Shown: piece after piece, positions 56,763 to 64,000 of the stretch
Position numbering within the stretch: position 1 is the stretch's first letter
Layout: every line of letters starts with the position of its first letter
NCBI GenBank assembly: GCA_003577305.1
Contig: QEVL01000017.1
Span: forward strand, 37,652 to 101,651
Length of the DNA: 64,000 bases
Direction of reading: 5' to 3'
From: Burkholderiales bacterium
Lineage (GTDB): Bacteria > Pseudomonadota > Gammaproteobacteria > Burkholderiales > Burkholderiaceae_E
Notes under the pieces: model-generated
Told to the model about the DNA's origin: nothing
The model's database searches: none
The model's input: the letters and a program-made list of their open reading frames with translations, nothing else
Made by a program: the position numbers and the translations under genes

Positions 56763-58571
56763 CTAGTCTGCCTTCTCCTTCACGTAGCTGCCGGGCGCCG
56801 GCTCGAGCGCCCGGAAACGCGCGTCGCCGGGCTGCTTCGGCGCCGGCACGCGCCCGCCGGCGAACTCCGCCAGCCACTTCGCCCAGTCGGGCCACCAGCT
56901 GCCGGGATGCTCGGTGGCCGCCGCAAGCCAGTCATCGGCCTTCTCCGGCAGCGATTCGCCGATCCAGTGACTGCGCTTGCCCTTCGAAGCCGGATTGATC
57001 ACGCCGGCGATGTGCCCGCTCGCCCCGAGAACGAAACGCAGCGGCCCGGCCAGCAGCCTGGTCGATTCGTACGCGCCGTGCCAGGGCACGATGTGGTCTT
57101 CGCGCGAACCGTAGATGTAGGTGGGCACGTCGATCTCGCCCAGGTCCACCGGCACGCCCGCGCAGATCAGCCGCCCGGGTTCGCGCAACTCGTTCTGCAG
57201 ATAGGTGTGCCGCAGGTACCAGCAGTACATCGGGCCGGGCAGGTTGGTGCTGTCCGAGTTCCAGTAGAGCAGATCGAACGCCGGCGGCGCCTCGCCTTTC
57301 AGGTAGCTGCTGACGACGTAGTTCCAGACGAGATCGTTCGGGCGCAGGAAATTGAAGGTGACCGCCAGTTCGCGCCCGTGCACCAGCCCGCCGCGCCCGA
57401 TCGTCGACTCGCGCCAGGCGACGAAGTCTTCGTCGATGAACACGCCGAGCACGCCGGGCTCGGAGAAGTCGAGGAAAGTGGTGAGCAGCGTCATCGACTC
57501 GATCCACTGCTCGCCGCGTGCCGCGAGCACCGCGGCCGTCGTGCCGAGCAGCGTGCCGCCCACGCAGAAGCCGAGCACGTTGATGCGCGGCTGCCCCGAG
57601 ATCTCGCGTACCACCCGCATCGCCTCGATCACGCCCGACTCGAGATAGTCGTCCCAGCCGAGATGCCCGAGATCGGCCTTCACGTTCCTCCACGAGAGCA
57701 TGAACACCGTGTGCCCCTGCGCCACCGCGTAGGCGACCAGGGAGTTCTCGGGCTGCAGGTCGAGGATGTAGAACTTGTTGATGCACGGCGGCACCATCAG
57801 CAGCGGCCGGCTGCCCACCACCGGAGTGGACGGGGCGTACTGGATGATCTGGATGAGTTCGTTCTGGTAGATCACCGAGCCCGGCGATGTCGCCACGTTG
57901 CGACCGACCTCGAAAGCGGTCTCGTCGGTCTGCGAGATGCGGCCCTTGTTGAGATCGCCGAGCAGATTGCGCATCCCGGCCCGCAGGCTCTCGCCGCGGG
58001 TCTCGAGGAGCCGGCGCTGCGCCTCGGGGTTGGTCACCAGGAAGTTGGCCGGCGACATCGCGTCGACCCACTGCTGCGTGGCGAAGCGGATGCGGTCGCG
58101 CGCCCGCCGGTCGCCCTCGACCGCATCGGCGAGTTTCTGCATGAACTCGGCGTTGAGCTGGTAGAGCCCGGCCGCCCACGCGAACGGGCCCTGCTTCCAG
58201 GCGTCGCCGGCAAAGCGCCGGTCACGCGTCTCGGGCATCGGTGCGCCGCTCATCAGCGCACCCAGGCGCTGCACGTATTCGGCCTGGATCTGCCCGAGCC
58301 GATCGGTGGGCAGACGCACCTGCGCGGTTGCCGAGCCCCTGGCTGCGGGACTGGCGGCCGGCGCGCTCGCGCCGCGCGCATCGGCCGGCCTCGGGCCCGC
58401 GCTGGCCGCGGACTTTGCCGCGCCCGCCGGGGCGCGCGAAGCTGCACTCCCTGCCGCACGCCTCGCACCGGCCTTGCCGGCACTCGGTGATGGGGCTTTC
58501 GAGGTTACCGATGCCTTCGTGTTGCGATGCCGCGAGCCCGCAGCTACCTTCCTACGCGACGCATCCGGCAT
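56763..58571 (-). CDS. phaC: Class I poly(3-hydroxyalkanoate) synthase PhaC
   Basis: PhaC polymerises (R)-3-hydroxyacyl-CoA into PHB on the granule surface. The 602-residue product has the catalytic triad Cys336 (GFCVGGT), Asp492 (GSREDHIVPW) and His520 (GASGHIAGV), with PPCINKFYILDLQPENSLV. The first 85 residues are an unusual Ala/Ser/Lys/Arg-rich low-complexity extension. The ATG at 58571 is preferred over ATG 58610: it has GGAGAGAAGG just upstream, and the promoter at 58609-58636 would start transcription beyond 58610. It heads phaC-phaB-phaR. Confidence 0.95.
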   Translation of the reverse strand: MPDASRRKVAAGSRHRNTKASVTSKAPSPSAGKAGARRAAGSAASRAPAGAAKSAASAGPRPADARGASAPAASPAARGSATAQVRLPTDRLGQIQAEYVQRLGALMSGAPMPETRDRRFAGDAWKQGPFAWAAGLYQLNAEFMQKLADAVEGDRRARDRIRFATQQWVDAMSPANFLVTNPEAQRRLLETRGESLRAGMRNLLGDLNKGRISQTDETAFEVGRNVATSPGSVIYQNELIQIIQYAPSTPVVGSRPLLMVPPCINKFYILDLQPENSLVAYAVAQGHTVFMLSWRNVKADLGHLGWDDYLESGVIEAMRVVREISGQPRINVLGFCVGGTLLGTTAAVLAARGEQWIESMTLLTTFLDFSEPGVLGVFIDEDFVAWRESTIGRGGLVHGRELAVTFNFLRPNDLVWNYVVSSYLKGEAPPAFDLLYWNSDSTNLPGPMYCWYLRHTYLQNELREPGRLICAGVPVDLGEIDVPTYIYGSREDHIVPWHGAYESTRLLAGPLRFVLGASGHIAGVINPASKGKRSHWIGESLPEKADDWLAAATEHPGSWWPDWAKWLAEFAGGRVPAPKQPGDARFRALEPAPGSYVKEKAD

Positions 58572-58608
58572 CCTTCTCTCCGCTTCGATTCGGGCAAGCT
58601 CCAGAGCC

Positions 58609-58636
58609 ATTCTGCACCGCGAAAGGATTTTGTCAA
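58609..58636 (-). promoter_or_regulatory. Sigma-70 promoter of phaC
   Basis: Read leftward, an exact TTGACA (58636-58631) and CAGAAT (58614-58609) lie 16 nt apart, giving a start near 58602 and a leader of about 30 nt with the ribosome site before 58571. Confidence 0.55.
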
Positions 58637-58733
58637 CGCGGTGCAGCGAAACGGGTCTTTGCGCCCCGCGTCAACCCGCGAAGCGTGTCTGGCGCGCGAT
58701 CTGCGAGCGCCGCGCCCGGCCTCGGGACCCGGG

Positions 58734-59537
58734 TCAGGACTCGATCCAGATCAGCGAGGCCATGCGCCCGCTGCGCCGGTCGCGTCGATGCGAATAGAAG
58801 CGCGCAGCTTCCTCGACGGTGCAGTGCCCGCCGCCGCCGACGCGGCGCACCTGTGCGCGCGCCAGCCGCATTCGCGCCAGCCGATACAGGTCGGCGAACC
58901 ACTTGCCCTCGCGCACGCCCGGCGCGAATGCGGCGGCGCAGTGCGGATCCTGGTCGCAGAACGCCTGCAGCACGTCCTCGCCCACCTCGAACGCGCGCGG
59001 GCCGATTGCGGGCCCGAGCCATGCGATCACTTCGGCATCGGCGCCCGCGAGCGCACGCAGCGCTTCGACGCTGCGCTCGAGCACGCCCAGCGCCAGCCCG
59101 CGCCATCCGGCGTGCGCGACCGCGACCGCCCTTCCCCGCGTGTCGGCCAGCAGCACCGGCAGGCAGTCGGCGGTGAGCACCGCGAGCACCACGCCGGGCG
59201 TGCAGGTCGCGGCGGCGTCCGCGCACGGTTCGGCCGCCGCAGCCGGCAACTCGGGGCCGGCGACGTGCACTGCCGTGCCGTGCACCTGTTCGAGCCAACG
59301 GGGCGTCGACGGCAGGCACGCCTGCAGCCGCTCGCGATTGCGCGTGACGTCGCGCGGATCGTCGCCGCAGCGCGCGCCCAGGTTCAGGCCGCCGAAGCTG
59401 CCGTCGGCGAGTCCCCATGGGCCGCGGCTCGCGCCGCCGCGGCGGCCGGTGACGAAGGCCCTGACGCGTGGCGGAGCCTCCCAGTCGGGCAGCAACTCGG
59501 CCAGGCCGGCCCACGGCGGCACGCAGCGCTGCGTCAC
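58734..59537 (-). CDS. pgeF: Purine nucleoside phosphorylase / polyphenol oxidase PgeF (YfiH, laccase domain)
   Basis: PgeF-type proteins cleave purine nucleosides and help edit peptidoglycan precursors; the laccase name is historical. The 267-residue product shows GGLNLGARCGDDPRDVTRNR, EQVHGTAVHV, AVLTADCLPVLLAD (metal-binding Cys) and AVAHAGWRGL (His), LGPAIGPRAFEVGEDV and a C-terminal GGGHCT. GTG 59537 overlaps the rluD stop (GTGA), so rluD-pgeF is a coupled pair, the usual arrangement in proteobacteria. Confidence 0.94.
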   Translation of the reverse strand: MTQRCVPPWAGLAELLPDWEAPPRVRAFVTGRRGGASRGPWGLADGSFGGLNLGARCGDDPRDVTRNRERLQACLPSTPRWLEQVHGTAVHVAGPELPAAAAEPCADAAATCTPGVVLAVLTADCLPVLLADTRGRAVAVAHAGWRGLALGVLERSVEALRALAGADAEVIAWLGPAIGPRAFEVGEDVLQAFCDQDPHCAAAFAPGVREGKWFADLYRLARMRLARAQVRRVGGGGHCTVEEAARFYSHRRDRRSGRMASLIWIES

Positions 59538-60559
59538 CGGGGTTCCTTCGGCTCGAACGACGCCGCGGCCGCGCGCTGCGCGGCGCCGGCATCGATCCCG
59601 GCGGCTTCGCACAGCGCGACCATGTCGGCAGGCATCGGCGAGCTCCAGCTCACCGCCCGCCCGTCGGCCGGATGACGCAACTGCAGCCGCCAGGCATGCA
59701 GCGCCTGGCGCGCGAAGCCGGCCAGCACCGGGCCGCCATACAACGTGTCGCCCACCAGGGGATGGCCGATGCTGTGCATGTGAACCCGGATCTGGTGGGT
59801 GCGCCCGCTCTCCAGGCGGCACTCGACCAGGCTCACCTCGCGCTCGCCGACGCGGCCCCGCGCCAGCGTGCGGAACCAGGTGCGCGCGGGGCGGCCTCGC
59901 CCGGCCGGCACCGCCGCCATGCGCACCCGCGACACCTCGTCGCGCGCGATCGCGGCATCGATGCAGCCGCCTGCCGGGCAGCGGCCGGCGACCAGCGCGA
60001 GATAGCGCCGACCCATGCTGCGGTCGGCGAGTTGCGCGGCCAGAGAGCTCATTGCCCGTTCGGTGCGCGCGACCACCAGCAGTCCGCTGGTCTCGCGGTC
60101 GAGCCGATGGACGATGCCCGCGCGCGGCAGGGCGGCGAGCGCAGGACGGTGGAACAGCAGCCCGTTCATCAGCGTGCCGTGCCAGTTTCCGGCACCCGGG
60201 TGCACCACCAGCCCCGCCGGCTTGCACAGCACGATCAACTGCCCGTCCTCGTGGAGCACGTCGATCGGCACCGGTTCCGCGGAGAACGCAGTGTCGGCCT
60301 CGAGCGGTTGCGGCTCGACGACGATGGTCTCGATGCCGAGCAGCCGCGTGCTGGCCGGCAACACGCGATCGTCGCATCGCACGGCCCCGAGCGCGATCCA
60401 GCGCTGCAGCCGCGTGCGTGAGACTCCCGACAGGCGCGAGGCGACGAAGCGGTCGAGTCGCTCGCCTGCGCCCCCGGCCGCGTCGATCTCGATGGGCGGT
60501 GCCGGCGGCGCATCGGGCGCCCGGGGATCGTCGAAGGGCTTGGCTATAATCGAACGCAT
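59534..60559 (-). CDS. rluD: 23S rRNA pseudouridine synthase RluD
   Basis: RluD makes pseudouridines 1911, 1915 and 1917 in 23S rRNA helix 69. The 341-residue product has an S4-like N-terminal domain (GERLDRFVASRLSGVSRTRL), the catalytic Asp in GIVHRLDRETSGLLVVART, and the substrate loops SGRTHQIRVHMHSIGHPLVG and GFARQALHAWRLQLRHP. ATG 60559 is the only plausible start downstream of bamD, but its first bases overlap the bamD ATG on the other strand. The N-terminal 30 residues are Pro/Ala-rich and variable. Confidence 0.95.
   Translation of the reverse strand: MRSIIAKPFDDPRAPDAPPAPPIEIDAAGGAGERLDRFVASRLSGVSRTRLQRWIALGAVRCDDRVLPASTRLLGIETIVVEPQPLEADTAFSAEPVPIDVLHEDGQLIVLCKPAGLVVHPGAGNWHGTLMNGLLFHRPALAALPRAGIVHRLDRETSGLLVVARTERAMSSLAAQLADRSMGRRYLALVAGRCPAGGCIDAAIARDEVSRVRMAAVPAGRGRPARTWFRTLARGRVGEREVSLVECRLESGRTHQIRVHMHSIGHPLVGDTLYGGPVLAGFARQALHAWRLQLRHPADGRAVSWSSPMPADMVALCEAAGIDAGAAQRAAAASFEPKEPR
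60545..60550 (+). promoter_or_regulatory. -10 element TATAAT, probable leaderless start of bamD
   Basis: An exact TATAAT ends 7 nt before the bamD ATG and lies inside the first codons of rluD on the opposite strand. No ribosome-binding site separates them. Confidence 0.55.
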
Positions 60560-61364
60560 GAGAAGACTCGTGCCCTGGCTTCGCGCGCTCGCCGCGCTTG
60601 CGCTCGTGTCGCTGGCCGGCTGCAGCAGCACCGAACCGCCCGACGCGACCCTCGGCTGGACACCCGAACGATTATATGCAGAGGCTCGCGACGAACTGGC
60701 CTCCGGAAATCGCGAAGCCGCGATCAAGCTGCTCGAGAAGCTCGAGGCGCGCTATCCGTTCGGCCACTGGGCCGAACAGGCGCAACTCGACATCGCCTGG
60801 GCGCACTTCAAGGACAACGAACGCGCGCTCTCGCTGGCCGCGATCGATCGCTTCATGAAGCTGCATCCGAATCATGCAGCCCTCGACTACGCGCTCTACC
60901 TGAAGGGGCTGGTCAACTTCAACGAGCAACAGGGGCTGATGGCCCGCTTCGGCGGCCAGGACCTCTCCGAGCGCGACCAGGCCGCGCTGCGTGAATCCTT
61001 CGACGCGTTCAAGGAGCTGGTCAAACGGTTTCCCGACAGCAGGTACGCGCCCGATGCCGAGGCACGGATGCGTTACCTCGTGAACTCGATGGCGCGCGGC
61101 AAGGTGCACATCGCGCGCTACTACTACAGCCGCGGCGCGTACGTGGCTGCGGCCAACCGCGCACAGGAAGTGATCCGCGACTACCAGGAAGCGCCCGCCC
61201 TCGAAGAAGCGCTCTACCTGCTGATCCGCTCCTACGAGAAACTGGGGCTCGACGACCTGCGCGCCGACGCCGAGCGCGTGATGCGGCGCAGCTTCCCCGA
61301 CAGCCAACTGCTCAGGAGCGGCCTGCCGCAGGACGATCGCCGCTGGTGGCAGCTGTGGCGCTGA
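60558..61364 (+). CDS. bamD: Outer membrane assembly lipoprotein BamD
   Basis: BamD is an essential lipoprotein of the BAM complex that folds outer-membrane proteins. The 268-residue product has a signal peptide and lipobox LAGC with Cys22. TPR-like helical repeats follow, with ARDELASGNREAAIKLLEKL, YPFGHWAEQAQLDIAWAHFK, YALYLKGLVNFN and HIARYYYSRGAYVAAANRAQ. The C-terminal part carries ALYLLIRSYEKLGLDDLRAD. The ATG at 60558 begins on the last T of the rluD start region, forming a CATG overlap. Its 3' end overlaps convergent dinG by 53 bp. Confidence 0.96.
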   Translation: MRRLVPWLRALAALALVSLAGCSSTEPPDATLGWTPERLYAEARDELASGNREAAIKLLEKLEARYPFGHWAEQAQLDIAWAHFKDNERALSLAAIDRFMKLHPNHAALDYALYLKGLVNFNEQQGLMARFGGQDLSERDQAALRESFDAFKELVKRFPDSRYAPDAEARMRYLVNSMARGKVHIARYYYSRGAYVAAANRAQEVIRDYQEAPALEEALYLLIRSYEKLGLDDLRADAERVMRRSFPDSQLLRSGLPQDDRRWWQLWR

Positions 61365-63408
61365 GCGGCCCGGCGCCTGCCAGGCAGAACGCCAGCGCCT
61401 CGTCTTCGTCGCGCGTGATCCGGAACGGCGGCAGGCTCGCCACCAGGCTGCGGCCGTAGGGCCTGGCGAGCAGCCGCTCGTCGCAGATCGCCAGCACGCC
61501 GCGATCGGTCTCCGAACGAATCAGGCGCCCCGCACCCTGCTTGAGCGCCATCGCGGCGGCGGGCAACTGGATCTCCCGGAACGGGTCGCCGCCGGCGCGG
61601 CGCATCGCGTCGATGCGTGCACGCAGGATCGGGTCGTCGGGCGCGGCGAACGGCAGCTTGTCGATGATCACCAGCGACAGCTGTGCTCCGACGACGTCCA
61701 CGCCCTCCCAGAAGCTGGTACTGCCCACGAGCACCGGGCCGGGCAGCGCGCGAAAGCGCTCGATCAGCTCCTGCCGCGAGGCCTGGCCCTGGACCAGCAA
61801 TTCGAGCCCCAGGCCGCACTGGCGGATGCGCTCGGCCAGCAGTGCGGCCTGCTGCTCGACCATTCGCAGACTGGTACACAGCACGAATGCGCGGCCGCGG
61901 TTGGCCTCGATCAGCGGCCACGCTGCAGCGGCGACCTGCCTGGCGAATCCGGGCGAAGCCGGATCGCCGCAATGGCGAGGCACGTAGAGCAGCGCCCTCT
62001 GGCCGAAATCGAACGGACTCTCCCAGCGCAGCGTGCGGGCCTGCTCCAGCCCCATCGCCAGGGTGAAGTGCTCGAAGCGCCCGGCCACCGCGAGCGTGGC
62101 CGAGGTGAAGATCCAGGCGCGCGCCACCGATTCGCGATGCCGCCTGAAAGTGCCCGCCACCGACAGCGGCGTGCGGTGCAGCGTGACGCCCGACTGATGC
62201 ACTTCGGCCCACAGGATCGACGGTGAATCGGCATCTTCGTCTGCCGTGCGCCGCTCGTCCTGCGTCGCGGGCGCATCGGGATCGACGCCTTCGAGCCAGC
62301 TGCGCAGGCCCTGCGCGAGATCGCCCGCGCGCACGCGCAGCCGCGCGAGGTCGCGGCTGCGCTCGGCCGCGGCGGCCAGCTCCGGCAACGCGAGCGCCGC
62401 GACGAGATCGCCCACCGCGCCGCGCAGCGCGGTGTGGCCGCGCAGTTGCTGCGCATCGAGCCGTGCGGGCCGGCCGGCCGCGAGCCTGAGCACCCGCAGC
62501 CCCTGCTCGATCGTCGCGACGAGCTGCGCCCAGTCGGCGGCGTCCCGGGCATCGGCCAGGCCGATGCGCAGCAGGTCGCGCGCGAAGTCCACGAGCTGGC
62601 GCGACGAGACGCTGCGGCCGAAGAACTGGGTCGCGATCTCCGGCAACTGGTGCGCTTCGTCGAAGATCAGCGCGTGCGTGGTGGGCAGCAGCTCCGCAAC
62701 GCCTTCGTCGCGCAGTGCCAGATCGGCGCAGAACAGGTGGTGGTTCACCACCACGATGTCGGCCTGCTGGGCCGCCTGGCGTGCCTTGAACACGAAGCAG
62801 TCGCCGAAGTCGGGACAGTCCTGCCCGAGGCAGTTCTCGCGCGTCGAGGTCGCGCGCATCCATGCCGGAGCATCCTCGGCGATGCCGGGCGCCTCGCTAC
62901 GGTCGCCGCTCGCCGAGATCGCCGCGAAGCGCTCGATCCGGCGCAGCACCGCGATGTCCTCGCGGCGTTCGAAGCGGCCTTCGGCCAGGTTGCGCCGCAG
63001 GTGATGGCGGCAGACGTAGTTCGAGCGTCCTTTGAGCAGTGCGGTCGTGGCGCCCACGCCGAGCGCCGCGCGCACCCGTGGCAGGTCGCGGTGAAACAAC
63101 TGGTCCTGCAGCGTCCGGGTTCCGGTGCTGAGCAGCACCCTGCCGCCGCACAGCAGCGCCGGCACAAGATAGGCGTAAGTCTTGCCGGTGCCGGTGCCGG
63201 CTTCGGCGACCAGCGTGGCCGGGACACCCCCTTCGCCCGCGCCGCCGGCCGCGGCGATGGCCGCCGCCACCGCCAGCGCCATTTCGCGCTGGCCTTCGCG
63301 ACACACGAAGCCGGGCTGGCCCCGCGCCAGCGCACCATCGGGCAGGAAGGCCGCGGCGACGGCGGCCTCCAGCCGGGCAGCCGCCGCGGCGGCCGCGGGA
63401 TCGCGCAT
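61312..63408 (-). CDS. dinG: DinG-type ATP-dependent DNA helicase
   Basis: A Fe-S superfamily 2 helicase (DinG/YoaA class) that unwinds R-loops, D-loops and flapped DNA. The 698-residue product has Walker A AGTGTGKT (70-77), the iron-sulfur cysteines Cys133, Cys193, Cys198 and Cys204, the DEAH box at 250-253 (LIFDEAHQLPE), IFTSATLAVAGRFEHFTLAM and LKQGAGRLIRSETDRGVLAI. ATG 63408 shares one base with the stop of the upstream YdcH-type gene. The last 18 codons overlap bamD on the opposite strand (53 bp), so the extreme C-terminus may vary from the family. Confidence 0.93.
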   Translation of the reverse strand: MRDPAAAAAAARLEAAVAAAFLPDGALARGQPGFVCREGQREMALAVAAAIAAAGGAGEGGVPATLVAEAGTGTGKTYAYLVPALLCGGRVLLSTGTRTLQDQLFHRDLPRVRAALGVGATTALLKGRSNYVCRHHLRRNLAEGRFERREDIAVLRRIERFAAISASGDRSEAPGIAEDAPAWMRATSTRENCLGQDCPDFGDCFVFKARQAAQQADIVVVNHHLFCADLALRDEGVAELLPTTHALIFDEAHQLPEIATQFFGRSVSSRQLVDFARDLLRIGLADARDAADWAQLVATIEQGLRVLRLAAGRPARLDAQQLRGHTALRGAVGDLVAALALPELAAAAERSRDLARLRVRAGDLAQGLRSWLEGVDPDAPATQDERRTADEDADSPSILWAEVHQSGVTLHRTPLSVAGTFRRHRESVARAWIFTSATLAVAGRFEHFTLAMGLEQARTLRWESPFDFGQRALLYVPRHCGDPASPGFARQVAAAAWPLIEANRGRAFVLCTSLRMVEQQAALLAERIRQCGLGLELLVQGQASRQELIERFRALPGPVLVGSTSFWEGVDVVGAQLSLVIIDKLPFAAPDDPILRARIDAMRRAGGDPFREIQLPAAAMALKQGAGRLIRSETDRGVLAICDERLLARPYGRSLVASLPPFRITRDEDEALAFCLAGAGPLSATAATSGDRPAAGRS

Positions 63409-63647
63409 CAGGCCGGCTCGTCCGGCACCAACTGCATCTGCAGCAGGGTGATCGCGTCCTTGATGCGCAGCTTGCGCTTCTTCAGTCGCCGCAGCTGCAG
63501 TTCGTCGAAGCGGGGCTGTTCCCCGATCGCGGAGATCATCGCATCCAGGCCGCGGTGCTCGAGCTGCAGTTCGGCAATGCGCTGTCGGATCGCGTCGACG
63601 GCGAGCGCATCGGCGCCGGTCGACTCGGGGCCGAAATCTTCGTTCAT
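63408..63647 (-). CDS. YdcH/DUF465 family small protein
   Basis: A 79-residue helical protein of the DUF465/YdcH group, function unknown. It has the pattern IRQRIAELQLEHRGLDAMIS and RRLKKRKLRIKDAITLLQMQ. The ATG at 63647 is the only workable start; an ATG just upstream runs into a stop. It overlaps dinG by one base (TGATG), so it is probably co-translated. A TATCAT (read leftward, 63689-63684) may be its promoter. Confidence 0.88.
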   Translation of the reverse strand: MNEDFGPESTGADALAVDAIRQRIAELQLEHRGLDAMISAIGEQPRFDELQLRRLKKRKLRIKDAITLLQMQLVPDEPA

Positions 63648-63709
63648 GGCATGGGCGTCGTGGCCGGTCGGGATCGCTGCTGCATGATACGTCGCCGGGT
63701 CGGCGCAAC

Positions 63710-64000
63710 TCAATCCTCCGGTGCCGCGGCCGGGGTCGGTGCCGATGCCTGCCCCGCCGCAGGCGCCGCCGCGCGATGACGCTCCATGGCTGCCGCTGCC
63801 CGGGCCATGGCCTGCTCGCGCCGCCGGGCCGAATTGCGCGCGCGTTGTGCATTGCGGCGCTCGATTTCACGCAGCCTGCGCTCGTGGCGCGCAGCCCGGG
63901 CGGACGCTGCCGCCTCGCGCTCGCCCGCCAGCGCGCGCCGGCGTGCGAGTTCGGCCTCGCGTTCGACCCGCCGGGCGCGCGCCGCCTCCGCCTCGCCCGC
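63710..64000 (-). CDS. C-terminal fragment of an Arg/Ala/Glu-rich helical protein (runs off the window)
   Basis: The last 96 residues of a protein whose start is beyond the right edge. The sequence is charged and helix-forming (EAEAARARRVEREAELARRR, then [20 protein letters not shown]), likely a coiled coil, and ends in an Ala/Pro-rich tail APTPAAAPED. It reads open from the window edge to a TGA, with a stop before the YdcH-type gene. No family can be assigned from this part; a TolA-like or scaffold helix is possible. Confidence 0.6.
   Translation of the reverse strand, partial: AGEAEAARARRVEREAELARRRALAGEREAAASARAARHERRLREIERRNAQRARNSARRREQAMARAAAAMERHRAAAPAAGQASAPTPAAAPED

Noticed and set aside
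55080..58490. 1136-codon open frame on the plus strand over the pha genes
   Set aside because: It is antisense to phaC, phaB and phaR; no domain seen.
58572..58610. phaC start at ATG 58610
   Set aside because: The likely promoter initiates near 58602, downstream of that codon, and ATG 58571 has the stronger ribosome site.
60560..60727. RluD start at 60727
   Set aside because: That extension would be antisense to the bamD signal peptide and has no RluD-like sequence; ATG 60559 fits better.

Overview
The window is a very GC-rich chromosomal segment with almost no non-coding space. The order tRNA-Leu(UAG)-tig-clpP-clpX-lon-hup-tRNA-Val-tRNA-Asp-ppiD, the ispD-ispF/mfd-serB pair, the phaC-phaB-phaR run, the hpnCDE genes and alr/lplT/radA all point to a betaproteobacterium, most likely Burkholderiales. 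I cannot name the genus from sequence alone. There is no CRISPR array, prophage, insertion sequence or rRNA. The segment is core chromosome with a few unusual gene sets.

Layout. 1-9.2 kb: smc (incomplete at the left edge) diverges from queF. A decayed dapD remnant follows, then a tightly coupled run pilU-arsC/spx-like-dapE-prmB-yheS. 9.2-15.3 kb: a GST, then an acyl-CoA catabolic run (3-hydroxyacyl-CoA dehydrogenase, enoyl-CoA hydratase, a frameshifted phosphotransferase, acyl-CoA dehydrogenase, YfcG-type GST). 15.4-19.3 kb: a DUF1178 protein, mnmH, ppiD and two tRNAs. 19.4-26 kb: the proteostasis cluster (hup, lon, clpX, clpP, tig, tRNA-Leu). 26-29.1 kb: hpnC-hpnD-hpnE, which make squalene for hopanoids. 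29.2-35.8 kb: radA-alr diverging from lplT, then a tsaB-rimI fusion with a family 4 uracil-DNA glycosylase, and a small secreted Arg-rich protein. 36-38.1 kb: an OmpR/EnvZ pair. 38.2-40.7 kb: rubrerythrin with its own dyad-rich promoter and terminator, then a GlpC-like Fe-S protein and DUF3501. 40.8-46.5 kb: a class V aminotransferase, a leftward set encoding E1 alpha, E1 beta, a free-standing lipoyl carrier and a lipoate ligase, and a TrpB2-type synthase. 46.6-53.8 kb: a large inverted repeat, ispF-ispD, mfd, serB and an MFS transporter. 53.8-58.6 kb: rimO and the PHB genes phaR, phaB, phaC. 58.7-64 kb: pgeF-rluD diverging from bamD, dinG, a YdcH-type protein, and the C-terminus of a helical protein cut by the right edge.

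Main observations. (1) The 412-bp gap before pilU holds a multiply frameshifted piece of dapD, although dapE is intact. (2) At least seven genes have a -10-like hexamer 6 or 7 nt before the start codon and no Shine-Dalgarno sequence, which suggests recurrent leaderless transcription. (3) The E1-lipoyl carrier-lipoate ligase set has no E2 acyltransferase or E3 nearby, so it may be a pared-down oxo-acid dehydrogenase. (4) A 129-bp nested inverted repeat separates ispF from the TrpB2 gene. (5) TsaB and RimI share one frame. (6) The start codons of rluD and bamD overlap on opposite strands.
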